DNA of 64,000 bases from Natrialbaceae archaeon AArc-T1-2 (GTDB lineage Archaea; Halobacteriota; Halobacteria; Halobacteriales; Natrialbaceae). A model generated the notes under the pieces. It had not been told where the DNA came from and searched no databases. It worked only from the letters and a program-made list of their open reading frames with translations. The DNA lies in the NCBI RefSeq assembly GCF_030273315.1, contig NZ_CP127174.1, forward strand, positions 1,116,001-1,180,000. Reading direction: 5' to 3'. A program made the translations under genes and the position numbers. This document shows, one piece after another, positions 51,265-59,107 of the stretch; the stretch's first letter is position 1; the number at the start of each line of letters is the position of its first letter.

Positions 51265-51501
51265 ATGCTCACGCTGGTCCCCCTCCCCGACCGCCGGCTG
51301 GTGCTCGCGGTCGCGTTCGTCGGCACGGCGGCGGTCGTCGCCGGCCAGACGGACGGACTCATCCGCGGCGAGCCGAACATCGACGCCCACCTCCCCGACA
51401 ACGAGGTCTCACCCGGTAGCGAGGACGCACTCGAGATACAGCTCCAACACGACGGCACGCTCCGGACCGGCTCCGACGGGTTCGAGTCGGCTCGAGGCTG
51501 A
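51265..51501 (+). pseudogene. N-terminal fragment of a CARDB/COG1361-type secreted protein
   Basis: 78 codons: a signal-peptide-like hydrophobic stretch (LVLAVAFVGTAAVVAGQTDG) and the beginning of the secreted domain (EPNIDAHLPDNEVSPGSEDA, LEIQLQHDGTLRTGSDGFES), then a stop. This mirrors the N-terminus of the 540-residue gene in the leftward operon (DLEAFAPDRHFVPGTASELS) but lacks all later modules. It is probably a deletion remnant of a divergent paralogue. Confidence 0.65.
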
Positions 51502-51514
51502 CGTCGTCTGCCCC

Positions 51515-51724
51515 TCACCGGTCGTTCAGCTGCTCGCGAAGCTGTATAGATTTCTGATAGTACACCCGGTTCGAGAACACCGCGAGCGCACCGAACGCGA
51601 AGACGACGATCCACCACCAGGTTCTGACGTAGTAGTAGCCGACCAGACAGAGCAAAAACAGTGCCGTAATCGTCGGGGCTGCGTCCGCGATCGCTCGTCG
51701 GTACCGCACCGGTTGATCCGCCAT
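51515..51724 (-). CDS. Small membrane protein with two helices
   Basis: 69 residues: MADQPVRYRRAIADAAPTIT, then two adjacent hydrophobic segments (ALFLLCLVGYYYV; WWWIVVFAFGALAVFSNRVY) and a charged tail. No family is recognised. It lies between the broken CARDB fragment (convergent) and a HAD gene on the same strand whose stop is upstream by 55 nt. Confidence 0.75.
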   Translation of the reverse strand: MADQPVRYRRAIADAAPTITALFLLCLVGYYYVRTWWWIVVFAFGALAVFSNRVYYQKSIQLREQLNDR

Positions 51725-51779
51725 CGGGTATCACACTACGGCCGTCGACTTATACCTCCGTCTCGCTCGAGACTGGCGG

Positions 51780-52427
51780 TCAGCGGCGCTCGAGCAGGTC
51801 CGACAGCGACTCGAGTTCGATCGCGCCGTCGGGACAGGTCGTGTCGGCGTTGTGCGGCCGACGGAGGTACGCCGCCTCGAGGCCGGCGCGGGAGGCCGCG
51901 ACGACGTCCGTCTCGCGGTCGCCGACGTAGAGCCCGCCGTCTTCGTCCAGCCGCTCGAGGGTTTCCTCGAGGTAGTCGGGGCGTGGCTTCCGGCGGCGAA
52001 ACCCCTCGGGCGTCGGATCCCGGCCCCGGACGAGGTCGAACGGCAACTCGAAGTGATCGGCGACGAACGAGACGGTCTCGTGGCGGTTGTTGCTCACGAG
52101 CGCGAGCGTCGTCTCCGCGGCGAGGGCGTCGATCGCGGCGACGTCGTCGTAGACGCCGCGCTCGCCGGCGCGAAGGCGGTCGTGACAGAGCCGGGAGGCG
52201 TGGCGCTCTTTCAGCTGCCAGAACCGCGCCGGGTCGACCCCGAGGGCCGTACAGGCGCGTTCGACGGACTCGTACTCGTACTCGCGAAGGGCTGCCCGTC
52301 GGCGCTCGTCGGGCTCGAGTCCGAGTTCTGTGAGTGCGGCGTCGGCCGCCCGATCGTAGACCGTCGGGTGGGTGCCACGACCCTCGAGGACGACGCCGTC
52401 CATGTCGAAGAGGATCGGCTGGGTCAT
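51780..52427 (-). CDS. HAD-superfamily hydrolase
   Basis: 215 residues. Motif I is ILFDMDGVVLEG, motif II ALVSNNRHET, motif III lysine in RRRKPRPDYLEETL, and motif IV GDRETDVVAASRAG. A C1-type helical cap lies between I and II. Phosphoglycolate phosphatase or a similar small phosphatase is likely; the substrate is unknown. A T5 run is centred 28 nt before the ATG (52453-52457 on the plus strand as A5). Confidence 0.9.
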   Translation of the reverse strand: MTQPILFDMDGVVLEGRGTHPTVYDRAADAALTELGLEPDERRRAALREYEYESVERACTALGVDPARFWQLKERHASRLCHDRLRAGERGVYDDVAAIDALAAETTLALVSNNRHETVSFVADHFELPFDLVRGRDPTPEGFRRRKPRPDYLEETLERLDEDGGLYVGDRETDVVAASRAGLEAAYLRRPHNADTTCPDGAIELESLSDLLERR

Positions 52428-52476
52428 GGCCTGTGGCTACGACACGAACCGCAAAAACACCGTCGCCGTCCCCGGG

Positions 52477-52713
52477 CTAGACGCTGACCTTCCAGGTCGT
52501 ACTCGAGGAGTAGCCCCACTTCTCGATCTCGATGTCGAAGTCGCCGTCCTGAATCGCGGTGATGTTCGCACCGACTTCCTTCGCGGTCATCCCCAGTTCC
52601 TCGCCGATGAGCCGGGACTTGAAGTAGGTCTTCGTTGCGGCGTGTTCTCTCAGGTACTGGAGGATCCGGTGTTGCTTGGTCGTCAGTTCGGCGGGGGCCA
52701 TTGCACTGCTCAT
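52477..52713 (-). CDS. Small winged-helix-like protein (DUF7123-type)
   Basis: 78 residues: ELTTKQHRILQYLREHAATK, then YFKSRLIGEELGMTAKEVGA with the appearance of a helix-turn-helix, and EIEKWGYSSSTTWKVSV as a wing. It resembles a family of short haloarchaeal HTH proteins. A regulatory role is likely but targets are unknown. The start at 52713 is used. Its promoter region includes one copy of an 18-base direct repeat. Confidence 0.8.
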   Translation of the reverse strand: MSSAMAPAELTTKQHRILQYLREHAATKTYFKSRLIGEELGMTAKEVGANITAIQDGDFDIEIEKWGYSSSTTWKVSV

Positions 52714-53083
52714 ACTACACGAGAGGCCAGCGACCTCCTTAGGGGGTTTGGTACGCGTAGTTAATCCACCGCAGTCGTGCGGTTTTGGTGCCCAATACCG
52801 GTGTGGTGTCGACGGGGTAACGTGCCGTTGGTACGGGTGGTTAATTGATTCTTTTCGAGGAAAATCACCGATAAGAGAACATTGGGCGAAGCGTAATCGA
52901 TCCGGCGGTCGGACGCCGGAAGTAATGGCGGCTTTCCCACGGAGGGAGGCGGGATCGGTCGCCGCCGCCCGTGGATCGTCGTCGGCGTCGGTGTCGGCGT
53001 ACGCAGCCCCAAACGAGCGCTCTCGAGAGAACGTCTCGGTGCGGCGTCGGAAACCGCCGCCGATAGCCGACGCTAACGGTTCT
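52714..53083. other. Intergenic stretch with two copies of an 18-base direct repeat
   Basis: 370 bases without a gene. TTGGTACGCGTAGTTAAT (52748-52765) and TTGGTACGGGTGGTTAAT (52828-52845) differ at two positions and are 80 bases apart. The first overlaps the probable promoter of the HTH gene (ATTAACTA on the minus strand). Nothing else was recognised between 52870 and 53083. Confidence 0.6.
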
Positions 53084-53632
53084 CTAGGCGAGATGAGCCG
53101 CGACGAACGGGCCGAACGCGGACGCGACCGCCACCTCGAGCGCCCGCGTCCGGTCGACCAGCCCACCGGTGAGCGCGCCGATTGCACCCTCGTCCGTCCG
53201 GTCGGCACCGAATACGTCGGCCATGACGGGACCGAGCTCCTCGCCGCCGTCGATCCGGGCCGCGACCCGGTCCGGGAGCCGGAGGCTCGGTCCGCTCGCG
53301 CGTTCGATCCGATCGCCGTCGGTGACCGCCGCCCACATGATCAGAAACAGTCCCGGCGTCGACTCGAGGTGGGCGACGCCGCCCTCGAGCCCGACGCCGA
53401 ACGCGCCGACTCCCGGACCAGCGCGCCCGTCGCTGGCTGGGACAGTGTCGACCGCCTCGAGCGCCCTCCTCGCGCGCGTCTCGGCTCCCTCGATTGTCTC
53501 GGCGATCGATCGGGGTTGGTCGCTCACGCCCGAGTCGACGTCGACGGCGGTCACCGTCGGCTCGTATCGCTCGAGTGCGCGCGCCGTAGCGTCTGCTTTC
53601 GTCGGGTTGGTACTGCCGACCGCGAGTTCCAT
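53084..53632 (-). CDS. Inosine/xanthosine triphosphatase (DUF84/YjjX family)
   Basis: 182 residues starting MELAVGSTNPTKADATARAL, with VDSGVSDQPRSIAETIEGA and FGVGLEGGVAHL, the conserved DUF84 blocks. It hydrolyses non-canonical purine triphosphates (ITP/XTP), protecting nucleotide pools from oxidised or deaminated bases. It stands alone, transcribed leftward. Confidence 0.9.
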   Translation of the reverse strand: MELAVGSTNPTKADATARALERYEPTVTAVDVDSGVSDQPRSIAETIEGAETRARRALEAVDTVPASDGRAGPGVGAFGVGLEGGVAHLESTPGLFLIMWAAVTDGDRIERASGPSLRLPDRVAARIDGGEELGPVMADVFGADRTDEGAIGALTGGLVDRTRALEVAVASAFGPFVAAHLA

Positions 53633-53847
53633 ATCGGGCGTTCCGCGCGGGGAAGTAAGTGTCACCCGGTGACAACCCACCCGTATGAATGTTTTGATTT
53701 TTAATGCTAGTTCCGGCGAATTCCTCGTTTCTCGGCGCTTTCTCGCCCCTATTCCGGAACCTTTAACTGGGGTGGCTCGGAACGACAGTGGTAACGAATC
53801 CGCCCGAGCTTTTCCCGCAGGTTCGGCCGGACAGCATTTGCCATCGT

Positions 53848-54828
53848 ATGACGAACGCATCCCAGAGTACCAGCGTACGGAGAACCGACCAGCGAGCAAC
53901 TGAAACCGAAACTGAAACCGAAGACAGCGATCTCTGCTGTCCCGAGTGCAGCGGACAGCTCGTCACCGACGACGAACACGGCGAAACCGTCTGTGCGGAC
54001 TGTGGCCTCGTCGTCGAAGAGGATTCGGTCGACCGCGGTCCCGAGTGGCGCGCGTTCGACGCCGCCGAGAAAAACGAGAAGTCCCGCGTCGGCGCGCCGA
54101 CGACGAACACGATGCACGACAAGGGGCTGTCGACGAACATCGACTGGCGCAACAAAGACGCCTACGGCAACTCGCTCGACTCCCGCCAGCGCGAGAAGAT
54201 GCAGCGGCTGCGAAAGTGGAACGAGCGGTTCCGGACGCGCGATTCGAAAGAGCGAAACCTGAAACAGGCACTGGGCGAGATCGACCGGATGGCGAGCGCG
54301 CTCGGATTGCCGAACAACGTTCGCGAGACCGCCTCGGTCATCTACCGCCGCGCACTCGACGAGGACCTGCTGCCCGGTCGCTCCATCGAGGGCGTCTCGA
54401 CCTCCTGTGTCTACGCCGCTGCCCGACAGGCCGGCGTCCCCCGAAGCTTGGACGAGATCGCCGACGTGAGCCGCGTCGAGAAAAACGAGATCGCCCGCAC
54501 CTACCGCTACGTCGTCCGCGAACTCGGACTCGAAGTCCAGCCCGCAGATCCCGAGAGCTACGTCCCGCGGTTCGCCTCGGGGCTGAAACTCTCGGACGAG
54601 GCCGAACACCGCGCTCGAGCGTTGCTCCAGAACGCCAAAGAGAAAGGCGTCCACTCCGGCAAGTCGCCGGTCGGACTCGCCGCCGCCGCGGTGTACGCCG
54701 CCGCGTTGTTGACGAACGAGAAGACCACCCAGGCCGCCGTCAGCGAAGTCGCCGACATCTCCGAGGTGACGATCCGCAACCGGTACCACGAGCTGCTCGA
54801 GGCCGAGGAGTCACTCGGCATGGCCTGA
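53848..54828 (+). CDS. tfb: Transcription initiation factor IIB (TFB), copy 2
   Basis: 326 residues: zinc ribbon CPECSG and CADCG, linker PEWRAFDAAEKNEKSRVGAP, and two cyclin repeats. It is closely similar to the TFB at 22004 over most of its length; differences concentrate in the N-terminal tail (QRATETETETEDSD here) and scattered surface positions. The ATG at 53848 is chosen from the N-terminal alignment with the first copy. The upstream region lacks the palindrome seen at copy 1, so control may differ. Confidence 0.96.
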   Translation: MTNASQSTSVRRTDQRATETETETEDSDLCCPECSGQLVTDDEHGETVCADCGLVVEEDSVDRGPEWRAFDAAEKNEKSRVGAPTTNTMHDKGLSTNIDWRNKDAYGNSLDSRQREKMQRLRKWNERFRTRDSKERNLKQALGEIDRMASALGLPNNVRETASVIYRRALDEDLLPGRSIEGVSTSCVYAAARQAGVPRSLDEIADVSRVEKNEIARTYRYVVRELGLEVQPADPESYVPRFASGLKLSDEAEHRARALLQNAKEKGVHSGKSPVGLAAAAVYAAALLTNEKTTQAAVSEVADISEVTIRNRYHELLEAEESLGMA

Positions 54829-54939
54829 TCGGGGAACCCACGACCCGTCTGTGATGCCGTCTGACCGGTCAGCCAGACGGTGTTACACGCCGAACGTCAA
54901 CTGGGTTCTAAGTAGTGTACTGTCGTGCCGTGCTGTACC

Positions 54940-55173
54940 ATGAGAAGCCAGGAGTGCGTACAGCTTCATGCGTTATTACAGCTCCTGCGCGAGCACGTCG
55001 AGGAACACCACCACGTCGGCGACGCCTTCGACGCGTACGACAGACAGCCGGTTCGGCCGGTCCACGTCCACCGCTCGAAGGACGACCATCGACAGGCGAT
55101 CGGGCTGTTACTCGAGGGCATCGGCGACGTGATCGACGAACGGTCACGGGAGGCCCCGGCTGTGCGGGCCTGA
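54940..55173 (+). CDS. UPF0058 family protein, copy 2
   Basis: 77 residues starting MRSQECVQLHALLQLLREHV, with VHVHRSKDDHRQAIGLLLEG, the UPF0058 pattern also seen at 23447 (HLHGLLAEV; IHKSKTDHKDAVFALA). The function is unknown. As with copy 1, a tfb gene lies just upstream on the same strand (111 nt here). Confidence 0.85.
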   Translation: MRSQECVQLHALLQLLREHVEEHHHVGDAFDAYDRQPVRPVHVHRSKDDHRQAIGLLLEGIGDVIDERSREAPAVRA

Positions 55174-55244
55174 TCGTCCCGCACCCGTCGTCGACGCACC
55201 CGCGAGGAGACGCCTTTTTGTCGATCCGAGCGAGTCACCACCAC

Positions 55245-55922
55245 ATGGAGTTCGATTCGTTCGTCCTCGCCGCATCGACGGCCGATCTCGCCGACGCGAC
55301 AGACGCCCGCGAGCACGCCGATTGCATCGAGTTCCGGCTGGACCTCGCCGACGACCCCCTCACGGCGCTCGAGTCCGCCGACGTCGCGTTGCCGATCCTG
55401 GCGACGAACCGCGCCGCGTGGGAAGGCGGCGAGTGGGCCGGCGACGACGACCGACGACTCGAGGTCCTCGCCGAGGCGACCGCCACAGACGCCGTCGAGG
55501 CGATCGACGTCGAACTCGAGGCGGTGCTGGCGGGCGACGCGGAGGACGTCCTCGAGACCGCCCGCGAGCGCGACGTCTCGGTCGTGGTCTCGGCCCACGA
55601 CTTCGAGGGGACGCCGTCGCGACCCGAGCTGGTGCGGACGTTGACCGAGGCGGGCAAGTACGGCGACGTCGCGAAGCTGGCGGTGACGGCGGAGTCGAGG
55701 GCCGATACGCTCGCCGTGCTCTCGGCGACCGAGCAGCTGACCGCCCACGGCGACGCCGTCGCGACGATGGCGATGGGCGAACTCGGCAGCCACACCCGTG
55801 CGGTCGCGCCGGTGTACGGCTCGAAGATCGGCTACGCGCCCGTCGACCCCGCGGCGGCGACCGCGCCGGGCCAGTACGACCTCGAGACACTCGCCGACCT
55901 CGTCGCGACGCTGTCGAGCTAA
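55245..55922 (+). CDS. aroD: Type I 3-dehydroquinate dehydratase
   Basis: 225 residues of the type I (Schiff-base) family. The catalytic His is in VVSAHDFEGTPS, the Schiff-base Lys in YGDVAKLAVTAES, and the C-terminal substrate loop is VYGSKIGYAPVDPAAATAPG. CIEFRLDLADDP matches the N-terminal ERxD-like strand. It dehydrates 3-dehydroquinate to 3-dehydroshikimate. A T5 run is centred 28 nt before the ATG. DHQ synthase II, the preceding enzyme, is at 57772. Confidence 0.94.
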   Translation: MEFDSFVLAASTADLADATDAREHADCIEFRLDLADDPLTALESADVALPILATNRAAWEGGEWAGDDDRRLEVLAEATATDAVEAIDVELEAVLAGDAEDVLETARERDVSVVVSAHDFEGTPSRPELVRTLTEAGKYGDVAKLAVTAESRADTLAVLSATEQLTAHGDAVATMAMGELGSHTRAVAPVYGSKIGYAPVDPAAATAPGQYDLETLADLVATLSS

Positions 55923-55987
55923 GCGGCCGTCGTCGGCCGGGCAGGACCGAGAGTATTAACCGCGCTCGCTAACGAGTACCGACAGCG

Positions 55988-56416
55988 ATGATGACCTGGA
56001 TTCGCGCGCTGGCTGCGGCCGGGCTCTCGGTGTTTCTGCCCGGCGCCGGCCACGCCCTGCTTCGAGACTGGATTCGGGCCCTGCTGTTTGCCGGTCTGTT
56101 CGTCTCGTCGGTCGTGATCTTCTTTCCAATCGCAGAGCTATCAGCGGCCGGCTCGACCGCGGACGCGATGGCGGTCGTCGAAGCCGAAACCTCGACCGTA
56201 AACCAGCTGTTCGTCACGTTCATCGTGTTGTTTGCCGCCGTCGACGCGGCGCTGCGGGCGGTGAACGTCCCGCCGGGCACAGGCGGCGACACCGACGGCA
56301 CGAGCTGTCCGAGCTGTGGCAAAGAACTCGACGAGGACCTCGAGTTCTGTCACTGGTGTACGACCCGCCTCGGAGGCGGAGACGAAAACGAGACCGAGGA
56401 AAAACCGGCCAGCTGA
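55988..56416 (+). CDS. Membrane protein with C-terminal zinc ribbon
   Basis: 142 residues. Two or three hydrophobic helices (RALLFAGLFVSSVVIFFPIA; TVNQLFVTFIVLFAAVDAAL) precede a zinc ribbon with two CxxC pairs (SCPSCGKELDEDLEFCHWCT). Such membrane-anchored zinc ribbons are common in haloarchaea and unassigned. Convergent with the RnfC-like gene, 17 nt away. Confidence 0.82.
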   Translation: MMTWIRALAAAGLSVFLPGAGHALLRDWIRALLFAGLFVSSVVIFFPIAELSAAGSTADAMAVVEAETSTVNQLFVTFIVLFAAVDAALRAVNVPPGTGGDTDGTSCPSCGKELDEDLEFCHWCTTRLGGGDENETEEKPAS

Positions 56417-56433
56417 AAACGATACCGGAACAC

Positions 56434-57531
56434 TCACCGGCGCTCGATGGCGATCCAGGCGTCGGTCACGTCGACGACCGTCCCGTCGATCGGCGCGTGC
56501 TGGGCGGTGCTGATGCCGTCGCCGGGTCGAGCGACCACCTCGCCGGCCGAGACGGTCTCACCCGACTCGACGATCGGGTCACTCGGCGTCACCAGCCCCT
56601 CGAAGTCCGGGTTGGTAATTAGCGGGACGCTGACCCGACCCGGCGACAGCGTCGCGTCCGGTTCGGTCTCGTGGGGCACCCGTTTCCACGCGCTGGGCCC
56701 GAGGACGTTGACCCGACCGCCGCCGAGGCGGTTCTCCTCGACGACCCGTTCGTCCATCACCAGCAGGCCGTTGGTTCGCTTTCGGACGCCGAACGACGCC
56801 GGGTCGGTCCCGACTTCGAAACACCAGCCCGGTCCGCCGTCGAGCACGACCTCGTCGTCGCGAAGTCCCCCCTCACGGCCCGCTGCAGCCAGCAACTCCT
56901 CCGCTGGGGTCCCGACCGGAACCTCGAGGAAGCGATGCTCCGGCACCCGGCCGTCGACGTGAACGAGTTTTCGCGTCATCGCCTCCTCCCGTGTCAGTGC
57001 CCGGTAGACGTTGTACAGCGTCTCGGTGTTCTGGACGATCCAGCCGTGGTCGACGGGAAGGTCGTCGCCACGGACGACGACGTCGGCGATCAGTCCCAGC
57101 AGGACGCCTTCCATCCCGTACTCGTACCGATCCTCGGTGTACGCGAAGACGACGCCGTCTTCGTCCGGATCGATCGGGAGTTCATCCGGTTCGTAGACGG
57201 TGCCGTCCGTCGCCGCCTCGAGGTCGGCGTGCCACTCCTCGCGATCAGTTCGTTTCGCACCGACGACGACCCGGTCGAACGTCGTCTCGAGCAACGCGTC
57301 GAACAGCGACGCGAGGTCGTCGGCGCGCTCGCGACCGAGCCACTTGTCGATGTAGTAGTTCGGTTCGCTCTCCTGATGGTTGACGAGCAGGGAGTCTACC
57401 GACTCGAGGTGTTCCCACTTCGCGTAGGTGGGAAAGCCTGCACCGCCGGCACCCGCGACCCCCGCCTGGCGGAGCGTCGCGGGAATCTCGGATCCCTCGA
57501 GTTGCCGTAACGTCTCGTGCGTTGTTCCCAT
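56434..57531 (-). CDS. RnfC/PduS-like SLBB protein without 4Fe-4S motifs
   Basis: 365 residues. GVAGAGGAGFPTYAKWEHLE near the N-terminus is the FMN/NADH-binding glycine loop of the NuoF/RnfC/PduS 51-kDa-like fold. An SLBB-like domain follows (VHVDGRVPEHRFLEVPVGTP), then a C-terminal barrel-sandwich segment (SGETVSAGEVVARPGDG; HAPIDGTVVDV). Order matches PduS/PrdC-type proteins, but no ferredoxin-type CxxCxxC cluster is visible. It may be a flavin-dependent reductase or binding protein; partners are not encoded nearby. Confidence 0.8.
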   Translation of the reverse strand: MGTTHETLRQLEGSEIPATLRQAGVAGAGGAGFPTYAKWEHLESVDSLLVNHQESEPNYYIDKWLGRERADDLASLFDALLETTFDRVVVGAKRTDREEWHADLEAATDGTVYEPDELPIDPDEDGVVFAYTEDRYEYGMEGVLLGLIADVVVRGDDLPVDHGWIVQNTETLYNVYRALTREEAMTRKLVHVDGRVPEHRFLEVPVGTPAEELLAAAGREGGLRDDEVVLDGGPGWCFEVGTDPASFGVRKRTNGLLVMDERVVEENRLGGGRVNVLGPSAWKRVPHETEPDATLSPGRVSVPLITNPDFEGLVTPSDPIVESGETVSAGEVVARPGDGISTAQHAPIDGTVVDVTDAWIAIERR

Positions 57532-57646
57532 AGCTCATATGAACGACGACGGCTCCGAAGTAAGTTCTTTGGTCACATCCACAAGATAAACAATATTAGT
57601 ACTCAACTGTTTTCAATAAGTGCGGTAGGAGTACACATTCGTTTCA

Positions 57647-57706
57647 TATGTCACAATCGGCTGTCGATCGGGTAGCGTCGTCTCCCGTTACGCCTATTGT
57701 GACCTA
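57647..57706. promoter_or_regulatory. Inverted repeat upstream of the RnfC-like gene
   Basis: TATGTCACAAT (57647-57657) and ATTGTGACCTA (57696-57706) pair at 10 of 11 positions across a 38-nt spacer, within an AT-rich region about 120-170 nt upstream of the start at 57531. Possibly a pair of half-sites for a regulator. Confidence 0.4.
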
Positions 57707-57771
57707 TTAACACACATAAGAGATTTTGTGCTAACGGGTACACATCACGAACGCGGAAAAACGATCGTCGA

Positions 57772-58953
57772 TTACTTCTCGATGATCGACTCTTCGACGG
57801 CTTCGCCGAAGTGTCGAGCCGTATCCTCGTAGTAGAGTGTGAGCTCGTCGCCGGCCTCGAGGTCGGTCACCGCCTTCCGACCGTCGGACGTGGCGACTTT
57901 GATCGTCTCGGCGTTTTGCAACAGCGTCTCGACGCGGTCGCCGTCGTCGGTCTCGAGTGCGACCCGGAACATCGGTCGTTGCTCGATTTTGACCCGACCG
58001 ACGATCGCCTCGCGGGTGTGGCCCTCGAGGTCGACGACCTGGACCTCGTCGCCGCTTTGTAACTCCGAGAGGTACTTCGTGCCACCGTCGGGGGTGCGGA
58101 CGTAGGCGTGGACCGCGCCCGCGTTGACCCGGAACGGCCGGGAGGCGACGTAGGGAGACTCGGCGGTCTCGGCGTGGACGAAGACGAGCCCGCGAGACAT
58201 CGAGCCGACCAGCATTCCCTCGTCGTGATCCAACAGGTTGCCGGTGTCGACACAGACCCGGTCTGCAGAGCCGGCGCGTTCGATCTCCGTCACCTCGGCG
58301 TACTCGAGTTCGAGCGACTCGCGGTCGGCCTCGTCACGAACCTCGACGGTGCGGCGAATTTCGTCGGGGTCGTCCGAGTCGAGCAAGACGGCGTCGGCAC
58401 CGATCTCGAGCGTCTCGAACGCCGTCTTCGCCTCCTCGGCGCTCGTCACGCCCGCGACGAGGTCTGTCTCCTCGCCGATGCGGGCGATGAGGTTCTCGAG
58501 CGGGATGATCGTCCAGTCCTCGCCGACGACGATCGTGTGATCGGCTTCCGCGGCGGCCGTCTCGGCGAACCGTTCGTACTCCTTGCCGAGAATACGGACG
58601 TACGCGCCCCGATCGAGGTCGCCGTCCCGACGCAGCGTCGAGAGGTCCGCAGAGCCCGAGAAGTCCTCGGGAAGGTCGATCGTCGCGTCGCCTTCGCCGT
58701 CTTTGCCGACGACGACGGCGTCGGGTCGCGTCTCCGGTCCGTCGTCGCTCTCGGCGTCGTCGACCAGCGTCACGTCGCCGTCGGTTCGAAACGCGGCGAC
58801 GTTTATCTCGCCCAGCTCGCGGACCCGATCGACGTCGTCTTCGTCGACCAGCACCCAGTCGACGCCCGCCTCGAGGGCGGCCGTGATCCGCGCCCGTCGG
58901 TCGTCCCAGTCGCCGACGGTGTCGTCGGCTTTGACCCAGACTGCTCTCGTCAT
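57772..58953 (-). CDS. 3-dehydroquinate synthase II (archaeal type)
   Basis: 393 residues. TRAVWVKADDTVGDWDDRRA opens the protein; ENLIARIGEETDLVAGVTSA, GSMSRGLVFVHAET and VNAGAVHAYVRTPDGGTKYL are conserved in the archaeal enzyme that converts 2-amino-3,7-dideoxy-D-threo-hept-6-ulosonate to 3-dehydroquinate with NAD. This replaces DAHP-based AroB in archaea. The partner ADH synthase gene is not in the window. The start at 58953 is chosen where the family N-terminus begins. Confidence 0.93.
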   Translation of the reverse strand: MTRAVWVKADDTVGDWDDRRARITAALEAGVDWVLVDEDDVDRVRELGEINVAAFRTDGDVTLVDDAESDDGPETRPDAVVVGKDGEGDATIDLPEDFSGSADLSTLRRDGDLDRGAYVRILGKEYERFAETAAAEADHTIVVGEDWTIIPLENLIARIGEETDLVAGVTSAEEAKTAFETLEIGADAVLLDSDDPDEIRRTVEVRDEADRESLELEYAEVTEIERAGSADRVCVDTGNLLDHDEGMLVGSMSRGLVFVHAETAESPYVASRPFRVNAGAVHAYVRTPDGGTKYLSELQSGDEVQVVDLEGHTREAIVGRVKIEQRPMFRVALETDDGDRVETLLQNAETIKVATSDGRKAVTDLEAGDELTLYYEDTARHFGEAVEESIIEK

Positions 58954-59107
58954 GGCTCGACTCTCGTACGGGACCGGCTTGAACGTGGCGGATTCGACAG
59001 CGGTCGCCGCGGTCGCCTCGTGTTGTACCCACACCGTGGTCCGCAGTGTGGTACCGTCGTACACGATCGCCGAAACGTTCAGGAGTCGAGACGGCGTAGT
59101 TTTCGGT

